Assembly: GCA_021823625.1 (NCBI GenBank) | Contig: JAKANS010000039.1 | Coordinates: 1-38,318, forward strand | DNA from: a bacterium | GTDB lineage: Bacteria; Verrucomicrobiota; Verrucomicrobiia; Limisphaerales; J093 | Length of the DNA: 38,318 bases | Direction: 5' to 3' | Shown here: one piece after another, positions 1 to 8,100 of the stretch | Position numbering within the stretch: position 1 is the first letter of the stretch | How the letters are laid out: the number at the start of each line of letters is the position of its first letter | Position numbers and translations under genes: made by a program | Notes under the pieces: model-generated | Told to the model about the DNA's origin: nothing | Database searches by the model: none | What the model saw: the letters and a program-made list of their open reading frames with translations, nothing else

Positions 1-93
1 CTGCTCCAGGAAACCAGCGAAGCCTGGGAAACCGGAAAAGTTTACCTCAACATGGAATGCCAAACCCAGTCCTCAGTTTGATGCTCAAAGAAT

Positions 94-255
94 TTACAGA
101 AAAGAAATTGCGCGGCCCGCTTCGATTGGGTCGAGCCTGGCCGCGGCCGACGCCGGGTAGAGGCCGAAGATGATGCCCACCGCGCCGGAAATGCCGAAAG
201 CGGTCGCCACCGACCACAGGGTGACAATGGTCTTCATCTCCGTGGCCATCGACAA
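94..255 (-). pseudogene. 3' remnant of a MacB-type ABC permease gene
   Basis: The reverse strand encodes about 50 residues that match the extreme C-terminus of the intact permease at 3964-5256. Over the 43 residues from the ATEM segment to PIEA, 36 are identical by my hand alignment, and the DNA around 144-190 is nearly identical to the matching part of the intact gene. This is the last transmembrane helix of the FtsX/MacB domain with its LDPIEA ending. The upstream part of the gene is missing: the glycosyltransferase gene ends at 341 where the permease body should be. The short tail after PIEA (GRAISFL, then stop) differs from the intact LRHE. It is a 5'-truncated paralogue, not a functional gene. 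Confidence 0.75.
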
Positions 256-340
256 GGCCACTGGCGCTGGAGCGGGATGGGTGACTCTTTTCTTATACTT
301 TACAGGATCCTCTGGGCGATGAGCCTTGGATGGCCAGGCC

Positions 341-2218
341 TCAGAACCCGAGGTGGTCGAGAAACGTGTCTCGCACGTCGTTCCGGAGGACAATTGGTTT
401 GGGATGGAGCTCGCGCCGCTCGAAGAGCAGGGACTCTGCATCATGGGCGACGGGCGCGTAATGCGTAAGGAGATTCGTCCATCCCGGCTGCGAAATAACA
501 GGGTCATCCAAAACGAGCGCGTCAACGTGGTTCGAGCGGAGCAGGTCAGCAATGGCCCGATCGTCGATCTGGCCGCACCAGAACCGTTTGAGCGGCAGTA
601 TGGTCAGTTCGGGCGGCGTCTGAACCAGTCCGGCAGCAAACGTCCACAGCGGCTGCATCGCAAAGGCCGTGCGGCCCGCCCTTCCGAGCCGCCTCAGCTC
701 CTTCGTTATTGGGGAGAAGGCGAAGTCAGTGGAAACCCTCCATTGGTAGGCCATGGCGCCGGCTTGCTGCCAGATCCAGCACAGGCAGATTGCGGCGGCG
801 GCTCCGAGCGCCAGGCCGCGTTGCCGGCGCGAGATGCTGACTGCGCGCAACGCCCGCCACAGATCTACCGCACCAACGCCCGCCACGACCGCCAGCGGCG
901 CGAGCAGATGCACATCGTAATAGCTCCAAAACGGGCGATGGACCAAATGGATCAGCAGTGCCGAACCCGCCGCCCACAGCCAGGGGGCGAGCGCCTGCAG
1001 CCGGCCCTTGACGTAGCGATTGGCTATCGCAAAGAGGGCGAAAAGGCAAACGAGCCACGCATCGGCATAAACGGCCGCGTCGAAACGATGCTGCAGGGCC
1101 TGCTCCGCCCCGAAGTCTGCCTGCGTCGCGAGCATGGTGCCCCACGACCAGCCTGGCTCGAAGAGCGAGCCCAGGATCAGCAAGCCCACCGCCGCAAGGC
1201 CCCAGGCGGTGGCGCGCTTGACGCTCCTTTGGCAGAGCCAGGCGAAGGGCACAACCAAGGCGAACGCCGCCGTCAGCTTTATCGACAGCCCGGCGGCGGC
1301 GATTACTACCGAAATGGACAGGGGCAACCACCCCTCGCCGGCGAGAACCAGCGGCAACAGCGAGGCCAGCCCTGTGGCATACGCCGGCACTTCGAGCATG
1401 AACGAGCCGAGGTAAATGTACTGCGAGAGCCAGAGCAGGACGGCAGAAATTGCCGCCGCCCACCTCAGGCTCTGGCCAGACCAATACGCGGCCCAAGTCA
1501 ATGGCATCAAGGCGCTAATGACCACCACCAACAACCGGCCCCAGGATATCGAGGGGCCAAACAAGCGGAATAGGCCGGCTCCCACCATCGACCACAGCGG
1601 CGGCTGGTCGTTCCACATTCGCGCAGCGTCGCCGCGGAGGATTTGCATCGACTTGGCGGCCTCCATGCCCTCATCGCCGCCGAGGAACCTGCCGTGCCAG
1701 AACAGCACCACTGCCGTTCCCAAGAGCAGCCAGATGCTGACCGGGATCAACGCCGTGGCGAGGCGCTGCGCTTTGCCCTCGCCCGCCCCCGGCGCGGGCT
1801 CTGGGACGCCAAACAAGCCCACAAACGACGCGGCCAGGAGGCCGCAGGCCAGCAGGAAAGACAGCGGCGCTTCCACCTCCGCCAGCGGTTTCCAACGCCC
1901 CAATAGCCCGCCCAGACACGGGCAGGGCGCCGGCACCCTCAAGAACGATCCGAGCGTGTGATAGCCGAGGAAGACAAGGCTCAACCCCAGGCAGGCAAAC
2001 AGAAAGCGGCGCCCGCCCCACGCCAGCGTCGCGAGAGCGCCCATCTCCGCCGCGAGTCCGAGCCAGACATAAAGCCGATAAGTCCCTGGCAGGAACGGAT
2101 GTACCCGGGCGAGCAGCGAGGCGCCAAGGGCCAAGCTGCTCACCTTGAACGCGGCCGTGACCGCCAGAATGAGGGCGCAGACCCAGACTGGCCCGCGCTC
2201 CGGCTCAGCGAGACGCAT
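341..2218 (-). CDS. Membrane protein: MauE/DoxX-like domain fused to a GT-C family glycosyltransferase
   Basis: A 625-residue polytopic membrane protein. Residues about 10-135 form a four-helix module with a CPCLGG motif (Cys99, Cys101) between helices 3 and 4, resembling MauE/DoxX redox-associated membrane proteins. Residues about 155-520 resemble GT-C glycosyltransferases of the PMT/ArnT type: an acidic GDE motif (Asp182-Glu183) in the first large loop, a following NDQPPLW segment, and many hydrophobic helices. The family transfers sugars from lipid-linked donors on the outer face of the membrane. The C-terminal about 120 residues are soluble. The ATG lies 10 bases after the stop of the upstream small gene, with an AGG ribosome site overlapping that stop, so the two are co-transcribed. 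The substrate is unknown. The domain assignments rest on motif and topology only. Confidence 0.75.
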   Translation of the reverse strand: MRLAEPERGPVWVCALILAVTAAFKVSSLALGASLLARVHPFLPGTYRLYVWLGLAAEMGALATLAWGGRRFLFACLGLSLVFLGYHTLGSFLRVPAPCPCLGGLLGRWKPLAEVEAPLSFLLACGLLAASFVGLFGVPEPAPGAGEGKAQRLATALIPVSIWLLLGTAVVLFWHGRFLGGDEGMEAAKSMQILRGDAARMWNDQPPLWSMVGAGLFRLFGPSISWGRLLVVVISALMPLTWAAYWSGQSLRWAAAISAVLLWLSQYIYLGSFMLEVPAYATGLASLLPLVLAGEGWLPLSISVVIAAAGLSIKLTAAFALVVPFAWLCQRSVKRATAWGLAAVGLLILGSLFEPGWSWGTMLATQADFGAEQALQHRFDAAVYADAWLVCLFALFAIANRYVKGRLQALAPWLWAAGSALLIHLVHRPFWSYYDVHLLAPLAVVAGVGAVDLWRALRAVSISRRQRGLALGAAAAICLCWIWQQAGAMAYQWRVSTDFAFSPITKELRRLGRAGRTAFAMQPLWTFAAGLVQTPPELTILPLKRFWCGQIDDRAIADLLRSNHVDALVLDDPVISQPGWTNLLTHYAPVAHDAESLLFERRELHPKPIVLRNDVRDTFLDHLGF

Positions 2219-2228
2219 CTCGGTGGGC

Positions 2229-2606
2229 CTAGCTGCCCTGGCCTGGACAGTTATCGGGGCAAACGCCCGTCTGAGGGTCGGGGGCGCTCCTTTGCACGGA
2301 GTTGGTCAGCGTCCCGCAGACGTACTCTTCACCATTCAAATTATAGAAACACAAGTAGCGGCAATTTGAGGTCACAAGCTTAGTGCCGCAATAGCGACTA
2401 TCGTGAGGGCCGCCGGTGACCTGCGCGGCTGCAAAGCTGCCGCCAGTGCTATCGCAGTGAGATACGCTCCACCCGCTGCCGTCGGGACACACGGACAGGG
2501 AGTAGCTTTGTGGGCACGGTGGCCACGCGTAGTAGTAGCAAGCGGTGGCGGTGCCCGTAAGCGCCATGAACGCCCCCACCACGATACTGAACGTTTTAGT
2601 TTTCAT
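2229..2606 (-). CDS. Small secreted cysteine-rich protein
   Basis: A 125-residue protein starting with a clear signal peptide (MKTKTFSIVV, then a hydrophobic stretch ending TATA). The predicted mature part of about 103 residues holds 10 cysteines, consistent with a disulfide-rich exported protein. It has CYYY at its start, a run of Tyr, Trp and Gly, and a CPDNCPG ending. The reading frame is open to 2840, but the start at 2606 is preferred because it begins the signal peptide, follows an AAAGG ribosome site at proper spacing, and overlaps the stop of the upstream gene as ATGA. I recognise no family. Its position between an anchored exported protein and a MauE-like/GT fusion suggests that it is a substrate of that membrane protein, either for disulfide formation or glycosylation. 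That is inference. Confidence 0.75.
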   Translation of the reverse strand: MKTKTFSIVVGAFMALTGTATACYYYAWPPCPQSYSLSVCPDGSGWSVSHCDSTGGSFAAAQVTGGPHDSRYCGTKLVTSNCRYLCFYNLNGEEYVCGTLTNSVQRSAPDPQTGVCPDNCPGQGS

Positions 2607-3604
2607 CGTTTTACCTTTCGCTTTTTTTGGTTCGCATAGTAGAGAACCAGACACGAAAAAAATGTCACCGCCACGATGGCGATCATGGCCATCGACCCAG
2701 TCTTTCGGGGTTGGACTATGTCCGACGCGCGCCAAAGGCCACTGTCCGTGACCATGTAGGCCACGTCGTTGGTCCAGATGGAGCAGTGGACGTTGGAGGT
2801 CGTTGCGAAGCTCCCCGGCAGGAAACCCTCCGCGCCACAAAGCGCGTTGGTACCGAGCTCAAGGCGTTCGAACTCGTAGCGCACCTCGCCGCCGGAGGCA
2901 ATCCACGCCTTGGGGATCGGGCCTGCGTCTGGATACTCGTAGGTGGCAATGACTCGGCCGCTCTCATCGACGGTCTCGCTGGGGCGTCCATCCTTGAGCT
3001 TGACCTCCCCGTGGGCCATTCGTGTGATTGACTTCCCATCCCCGGTTCTCACGGTCTGCATCGCCTCAAACCGGTTTCCCATCCATTTGACGGACGGTAC
3101 TTCTAGGGCATCCTGCTCGCATGGCAGGCCCAAGGACACCGCGAGCCAAAGCAGGCTTCGGTTAAAATCAGTCATTGTGTACGGACCGCTTCGCTCCGTG
3201 CAAGCTTTGTCAACGACATGGAGGGTCTCGTCACCCACGTGCCAGAGCTGTGCCAGGGACGCGCCGCTAGTTGAGTGGTATAAATTATGGGGTTCCAGGT
3301 CCTGCACGTACCAGCTTTTGCCGCCGTCTTGCAGGCTGAATCGCCAACGCTGGCTGTTGACCAACTTTCCTCTCAGCGTGAGCGTGCGGTGAACCACCGC
3401 CTCCTTGATCGGGATCTCGCCGTTGACGAACTTCTGGAACGTGGCGAAGTCCGACTCCGGCGGACTGTTCGCGCGCAGCCTGGGTACAAGCAAGAGCAAC
3501 AAGAGAACACAAGCTTGAATCGGCGACGCGGACAGAAGACGGATCGGGTTCGGCCGAGGGCCAGCCGCGAACGAAGTGAAACTGGCAGGAGTTTCAGTTT
3601 TCAC
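2603..3604 (-). CDS. Exported membrane-anchored protein of unknown function
   Basis: About 333 residues if started at the GTG at 3604; the frame is open to an ATG at 3739. A hydrophobic segment (ACVLLLLLLV) about 40 residues in looks like a signal sequence. The body is a beta-rich soluble domain with scattered cysteines, and the C-terminus carries one transmembrane helix (MAMIAIVAVTFFSCLVLYYA) and a basic tail (KKRKVKR), so it probably faces outward and is anchored at its end. An eight-base G run at 3628-3635 lies just upstream of the chosen start, and the translation beyond it does not look like protein. The start is therefore uncertain. The stop overlaps the ATG of the Cys-rich gene, so it heads a three-gene operon. 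I do not recognise the family. Confidence 0.65.
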   Translation of the reverse strand: MKTETPASFTSFAAGPRPNPIRLLSASPIQACVLLLLLLVPRLRANSPPESDFATFQKFVNGEIPIKEAVVHRTLTLRGKLVNSQRWRFSLQDGGKSWYVQDLEPHNLYHSTSGASLAQLWHVGDETLHVVDKACTERSGPYTMTDFNRSLLWLAVSLGLPCEQDALEVPSVKWMGNRFEAMQTVRTGDGKSITRMAHGEVKLKDGRPSETVDESGRVIATYEYPDAGPIPKAWIASGGEVRYEFERLELGTNALCGAEGFLPGSFATTSNVHCSIWTNDVAYMVTDSGLWRASDIVQPRKTGSMAMIAIVAVTFFSCLVLYYANQKKRKVKR

Positions 3605-3963
3605 GCCCGGACGCAACTCTAAGCCGCGGGGGGGGATGCAAAGCAAGGAAAAAGATAAGAATTTAAGGAGCCATCCATGAAATTGGCTTAGCGAAGCCAA
3701 AAGACTTTGTTGGACAGCGGCTTGCAGCGACGGTGCCATGCATGGTTCCGTGAAAGGGGCACCGATTAGGGCGGCTGGTCAACAACAAAACGTTGTCGCT
3801 ACCCGATTCTTACTTCCTCGGGTTCCACTACGGACTGAGGATCGACTCTGAAGAAGCGCCTTCGAACCTGTCATTTCTCCATAGGATTCCAGATCGGCCT
3901 GCCCACAGGCGATCGGCTCAGTCACCGATCTGGTTCTAGCGCGATTACGCGAGGGCCGCCCGG
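3605..3963. other. Intergenic region between the cassette and the export operon
   Basis: This stretch should hold the promoter of the three-gene cassette and the 3' end of the macB transcript. I see a G8 homopolymer at 3628-3635 and an inverted repeat at 3889-3933. No convincing -35/-10 pair and no gene could be supported. Short open frames here read like non-coding sequence. Confidence 0.4.
3889..3933. repeat. 9-bp inverted repeat downstream of macB
   Basis: CCAGATCGG at 3889-3897 is matched by its exact reverse complement CCGATCTGG at 3925-3933. A smaller GCCTG/CAGGC hairpin sits in the spacer. It lies about 30 bases past the macB stop on the minus strand. No U-tract follows, so a Rho-independent terminator is not supported; it may be a transcript-end structure. 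Confidence 0.4.
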
Positions 3964-5256
3964 TCATTCGTGCCGCAGTGCCTCGATGGGATCCAGCAGC
4001 GCCGCGGCGCGGGCCGGGTAGAGGCCGAAGACGATGCCCACCGCGCCGGAAATGCCGAAGGCCACCAGCACCGACCACACGGTCACGATCGTCTTCATGT
4101 CGGTGGCGTGCGAGACGATGAGCGGGGTCAACATGCCCACCGCCACGCCGATGAGGCCGCCCCCCACCGAGAGCACCACGGTTTCCACGAGGAACTGCAG
4201 CGTGATGTCGCGCCGCTTGGCGCCCAACGCACGGCGAACGCCGATTTCCCGCGTCCGCTCGGTGACGTTGGCCAGCATGATGTTCATGATGCCAATGCCG
4301 CCCACGAGGAGGGAGATGGCGGCGATGGAACCGAGCACGATGTTGAACCGGCGTTTCGTCGCCTCGGCCTGGCGCAGCAATTCGAGTGGCACAATCAGCT
4401 CGTAATCGTTCTGGTCATGGAAGCGCTTGAGCGCCGTCTTGATCTGCGGGTCCGCGGTCTCCACCGCCGCGGAGTCCTGCATCTGCACGGTGATCTGGTG
4501 GAGTTGAACCTCCTCCGCCTCGAAGCTGCCGGCGCTGCGGCGGATGAGCACTTCGCCGAAACGCGTGCGGGACGCCGAAAGCGGGATATAGACGTTATTG
4601 TCGAGGGGCTCGCCTTCCATCTTGCCGGCCTGCGTGCGCTGCTCGGGCTTGCTGCGCTCGCGAAGGATGCCGACCACGCGATAATAGAAGGCGTCGATTT
4701 TCAGCGCGTGCTGCAACGGATCCTCGATGGCGAACAGCCGTTGCGCCAGGCCGGCGGTGATCACGCAGATGTTGTTTTGATGGAGCTCGTCCTGGTCGCA
4801 AAGGAACCGGCCCCGGACGATCTCCGCGCCGCTGACTTCAGTATAAAACGGCAACGTGCCGATCACCTGGCAGGGCAGCTCGTTCCGGGAGAAACGGACG
4901 TTTTCGCGGATGATCCGCATGGGCAGGACGCGCCGGACGCCCGGGATGGTGGATTGGAGCCGCGCGCCGTCCTCGTAGGTCAGGCCGTACTTGAGTTGCA
5001 TCCCCCGCGGGCCGCCCCCGCCCTGCTGGCGCGCCGCCTCGGGCGGCTTGAGGCTGCGGATCAGAATGTTGTTGCTGCCCAGCTTTTTGATCGCCTCCTG
5101 GGCTTCGTAAGACGCGCCTTCGCCGATGGCCAGCATGGCGATCACCGAGCACACGCCGAAGATGATGCCCAGCATGGTCAGCGCCGAGCGCAACTTGTGG
5201 AGCATCAGGCTTTTGATGCCCAACCGCACCGTGCTGATGAGCTGGAAACTAAGCAT
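3964..5256 (-). CDS. ABC transporter permease, MacB/FtsX family
   Basis: A 430-residue permease of the MacB type, the inner-membrane part of a tripartite export system. It has the family layout: an N-terminal amphipathic stretch and first helix (LTMLGIIFGVCSVIAMLAIGEG), a large periplasmic domain (about 60-310), then three C-terminal helices in the FtsX domain with the typical GIMNIMLANVTERTREIGVR segment and a LDPIEALRHE ending. Length fits MacB-like permeases that lack the fused ATPase. Its first 8 bases overlap the end of the ATPase gene, so it is the last gene of a four-gene operon. A truncated copy of its 3' end lies at 94-255. The exported substrate (macrolide, peptide, lipid or siderophore) cannot be read from the sequence. 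Confidence 0.9.
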   Translation of the reverse strand: MLSFQLISTVRLGIKSLMLHKLRSALTMLGIIFGVCSVIAMLAIGEGASYEAQEAIKKLGSNNILIRSLKPPEAARQQGGGGPRGMQLKYGLTYEDGARLQSTIPGVRRVLPMRIIRENVRFSRNELPCQVIGTLPFYTEVSGAEIVRGRFLCDQDELHQNNICVITAGLAQRLFAIEDPLQHALKIDAFYYRVVGILRERSKPEQRTQAGKMEGEPLDNNVYIPLSASRTRFGEVLIRRSAGSFEAEEVQLHQITVQMQDSAAVETADPQIKTALKRFHDQNDYELIVPLELLRQAEATKRRFNIVLGSIAAISLLVGGIGIMNIMLANVTERTREIGVRRALGAKRRDITLQFLVETVVLSVGGGLIGVAVGMLTPLIVSHATDMKTIVTVWSVLVAFGISGAVGIVFGLYPARAAALLDPIEALRHE

Positions 5257-6055
5257 GGGCAGGGTGGGGGTTGGCCGGCAACGGGCGGTTGGTCACCTCG
5301 CGGTCGATCAACCCGTCGCGCATGTGGATGACCCGGTGGGCCCGCGAGGCCACGCGGTCATCGTGGGTGACCAGCACGATGGTCTTGCCGGCCTGGTTGA
5401 GCCGGTCGATCAAGTCGAGCACCTCAGCCCCAGTCTTGGAGTCCAGGTTGCCGGTGGGCTCGTCGGCCAGAATCATGAGCGGATCGTTCACCAGCGAGCG
5501 GGCTACGGCCACGCGCTGCTGCTGGCCACCGGAAAGCTGGTTGGGTCGGTGGTGCAAGCGGTCGCCCAGGCCCACCAAGCCCGCCAGTTCGGCACAGCGT
5601 GCATTGTACTGGCGCAGGTCCCGGCCTTGGTAGAGCAACGGCACCTGGATGTTCTCTTGGACGGTGAGCTGGGCGATGAGGTTGTAGGACTGGAAAATGA
5701 AGCCGATTTTCAGACCGCGGGCCTCGGACAAGGCGTCGTCGGGCATTTGCGAAACGTCGTCGCCGCCCAGGAAATACCGCCCGGCGGTGGGCCGGTCGAG
5801 GCAGCCGAGCAGGTTCAGCAGGGTGGACTTGCCCGAGCCGGACGGCCCCATGATGGCGATGTAAGAGCCCGCTGAGATGGTCAAGTCCACACCGCGCAAG
5901 GCATGGACCTGCGCTTCTTCGCCGAGCGCGTAGATTTTGTGAATCGCCTGGAGCTGAACGATCGCGTTGCCGTTCGTGGCGGCTGGCCGGCCGCCGGCCG
6001 GTCGGCTCGTTGCCGGCAAGCTGCCGGCCGGGGCTGGAACTGCGGGCCCGCTCAT
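5249..6055 (-). CDS. ABC transporter ATP-binding protein, MacB/LolD type
   Basis: A 268-residue ATPase that powers the adjacent permease. Walker A is GPSGSGKST (residues 70-78), the signature is LSGGQQQR (174-181), Walker B is LMILADEP (193-200) followed by TGNLD, and the switch His lies in LVTHD. These fit the MacB/LolD subfamily closely. The first about 30 residues are a Pro/Ala/Gly-rich extension absent from typical family members. Genes overlap on both sides: by 4 bases with the adaptor gene (6052-6055) and by 8 bases with the permease gene (5249-5256), indicating translational coupling and equal dosage. Confidence 0.93.
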   Translation of the reverse strand: MSGPAVPAPAGSLPATSRPAGGRPAATNGNAIVQLQAIHKIYALGEEAQVHALRGVDLTISAGSYIAIMGPSGSGKSTLLNLLGCLDRPTAGRYFLGGDDVSQMPDDALSEARGLKIGFIFQSYNLIAQLTVQENIQVPLLYQGRDLRQYNARCAELAGLVGLGDRLHHRPNQLSGGQQQRVAVARSLVNDPLMILADEPTGNLDSKTGAEVLDLIDRLNQAGKTIVLVTHDDRVASRAHRVIHMRDGLIDREVTNRPLPANPHPAHA

Positions 6056-8100
6056 GACTGCGGTGCCGGCGTTGCGCGCGGCGGGGCGTTTGTGCCGCGG
6101 GGACGGTTGCGGCCGAACTCCGCCCGCATGGCTTCGCGTTCCGACTCGTCGATTTCCCCATCTGCGTTCTTGTCGAAGCGCTTCAGCATCTCCTCGCGGT
6201 TCGGCATCGATCCGCGGGCGCCGCCATTCGGCGCGCCGCCCCCCCCGCTGGGTCCGCCCTGGCCGAACCGTTGGCTCATCGCTTCGCGCATTGCGGCGCC
6301 CTCGGTTTCGTCGATCTTTCCATCGTTGTTCTTGTCGAACTGCTTCATCGTCGCTTCGCGGTCGAAGCTGGGGATTCCGCCACCACCCCGGCCACCGGCG
6401 GCGGCACCTTCCGGGCCGCTCTGGCCGGGTTGGCCGCGCTGGCGGTTGCCGCGTCCGGCACCGCCATTCTCCGCCGGGCCGTCACCGGCCGCGGGCGAGT
6501 TGTCATCGCGGGCCAACTGGACCGACGCTGCGGTCTTCGCTGCGGCCGAAAATGCCGGCGTATTGGTGGCCATCTTGCGGGCCTTCTCGCTGTCGGCCAG
6601 CACGCTGCCTTCCAAGTCGCGCGAGCCCGTGTCGAGCGGCGGAGAGAGCAGGACCCGGCTGCCCGAATCGAGGCCGGAAAGGACCTGAATGAACTTGGTG
6701 CTGAACAGACCGACTTCGACGGGGTGCGGCTCGGGCTGCCCGCCGTTTGCCAGATAGACCACCTGACGCCCCTGGAGCGTGGTGACCGCCTGGATCGGTA
6801 CCGAGAGGGCATCGGCAATGTTGGTAACGATGATTTCGGCCTTGGCCGAGATGCCCGGTTTCACGTCCGGCAGGGGGTCGGTGATGACGACCTCCGTGTT
6901 GTACACCTTGAGGTTCGGGTTGCCCCAACGGCTTTGCGAATCCGGCAGCAGCCCGACTTTGTCCACCACCGCGCGGAAGGGCGTGTCGGGCAGGGAGTCG
7001 AGCACGACGAGCGCGGATTGGCCGGCGCGGATCAGGTTGATGTTCGACTCGTGGATCTTCACGGTGACCTTCATCCGCGAGGTGTTGGGCAGCTTGATCA
7101 ATTCCTGGCGGTTGCGGACGGTCGCACCTTCCTCGATGAGCGATTCGCTGCTGAAACGGTTCTCGCTCACCGAATACACCACCAAGCCGTCCTGGGGGGC
7201 GTAGATTTTGCAGGCGTCGAGGTTCTTCTGGTCACGTTCCAGTTTCTTCTGGTTCAAGACGAGCGTGTTCGACTGCGTGATCAGATCGGACTCATACTGA
7301 GCGATGCGGTTCTCGCTTTGCTGCAGCACCCGGTCGAGTTCTTTCTGCGCTTCTTCCACCGAGGCGAGGAAGGTCGCCCGTTGCTTGCGCAGGTCGAAGT
7401 TCACGAGCATGAAGATTTCGTTGCTGGCGATGACGAGCGCATTTTGGTTCTGGAGCACGCTGAGGCGGTCGCTGTCCTCCTTCATCTTGGTCTCGTAGCC
7501 TTTGGCGGCCAGCTTGACGGTGTTGGTGTAGGTGTCCTGGATCACGGCCAGTTGGGCGGCGACCTGGACCAGCTTGTTCGTGGCTTCGAGGAGGCTGACC
7601 GCCGCCTGGGCTTTGTCGAATTTCTCCAAGTCCAGCCTGGCCAGTTCGAGCTTCAACAGCGCGGCGCTGGTGTCGCTGTTGGTCTGGCTGCGTTGGATGT
7701 CGAGCGTGAGTAGTGCGGTAACCAGGGCATTGGTGGCCTTTTCTGTGTTGATGCGCTGCTGGTTGACCTGGTCCCGGGCCTGCAACGAATCCAGTTCCAC
7801 CACCAGGTCGCCCTGCTTCACATAGGAACCTTCCTTGGCGATGTAGATGACGCGCGCCGTGCCCTCAACATCGCTGCGCACGCTCACTTCGTTCACCGCC
7901 GCCAGCGTGCCGCCTTCGACGACGGAGACGGTGAAGTCGCCCCGCTTGACCTCGTAATACGCGGTGGGGGACTCGCTGGTTCCGGATGGACCGAAGGTGA
8001 GCCAGAGGCCCACCAGCGCAGTCGCCGCCAAGGCAATGAGGAGCACCGGCCGCCGCGACAGCGGCGCGGGCAGTTTTGCGGTAAACTTTTTCCAGTTCAT
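6052..8100 (-). CDS. Periplasmic adaptor (HlyD/MacA-like) with two C-terminal EF-hand motifs
   Basis: A 682-residue membrane fusion protein linking the ABC permease to the outer-membrane factor. It has an N-terminal transmembrane anchor (about 20-38), a biotinyl-lipoyl half motif after it, a long alpha-helical coiled-coil hairpin (about 105-300), the second lipoyl half (about 305-330), and beta-barrel and membrane-proximal domains to about 510. The remaining about 170 residues are unusual: a Gly/Pro/Asn-rich linker and two canonical calcium-binding EF-hand loops, DKNNDGKIDETE (589-600) and DKNADGEIDESE (643-654). This makes it far longer than ordinary MacA-type adaptors (about 370-420). It overlaps both neighbours by 4 bases. 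Calcium control of the pump is an inference from the motif. Confidence 0.9.
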   Translation of the reverse strand: MNWKKFTAKLPAPLSRRPVLLIALAATALVGLWLTFGPSGTSESPTAYYEVKRGDFTVSVVEGGTLAAVNEVSVRSDVEGTARVIYIAKEGSYVKQGDLVVELDSLQARDQVNQQRINTEKATNALVTALLTLDIQRSQTNSDTSAALLKLELARLDLEKFDKAQAAVSLLEATNKLVQVAAQLAVIQDTYTNTVKLAAKGYETKMKEDSDRLSVLQNQNALVIASNEIFMLVNFDLRKQRATFLASVEEAQKELDRVLQQSENRIAQYESDLITQSNTLVLNQKKLERDQKNLDACKIYAPQDGLVVYSVSENRFSSESLIEEGATVRNRQELIKLPNTSRMKVTVKIHESNINLIRAGQSALVVLDSLPDTPFRAVVDKVGLLPDSQSRWGNPNLKVYNTEVVITDPLPDVKPGISAKAEIIVTNIADALSVPIQAVTTLQGRQVVYLANGGQPEPHPVEVGLFSTKFIQVLSGLDSGSRVLLSPPLDTGSRDLEGSVLADSEKARKMATNTPAFSAAAKTAASVQLARDDNSPAAGDGPAENGGAGRGNRQRGQPGQSGPEGAAAGGRGGGGIPSFDREATMKQFDKNNDGKIDETEGAAMREAMSQRFGQGGPSGGGGAPNGGARGSMPNREEMLKRFDKNADGEIDESEREAMRAEFGRNRPRGTNAPPRATPAPQS

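Noticed and set aside
3970..5331. Long plus-strand open frame over the macB gene.
   Set aside because: Antisense shadow: the minus strand has a full MacB family protein, and the plus frame is His/Arg/Asp-rich without any domain.
5980..6040. Dense GCCGGC repeats near the start of the ABC ATPase gene.
   Set aside because: They lie inside the coding frame and encode the Pro/Ala/Gly-rich N-terminal extension; codon bias in GC-rich DNA explains them.
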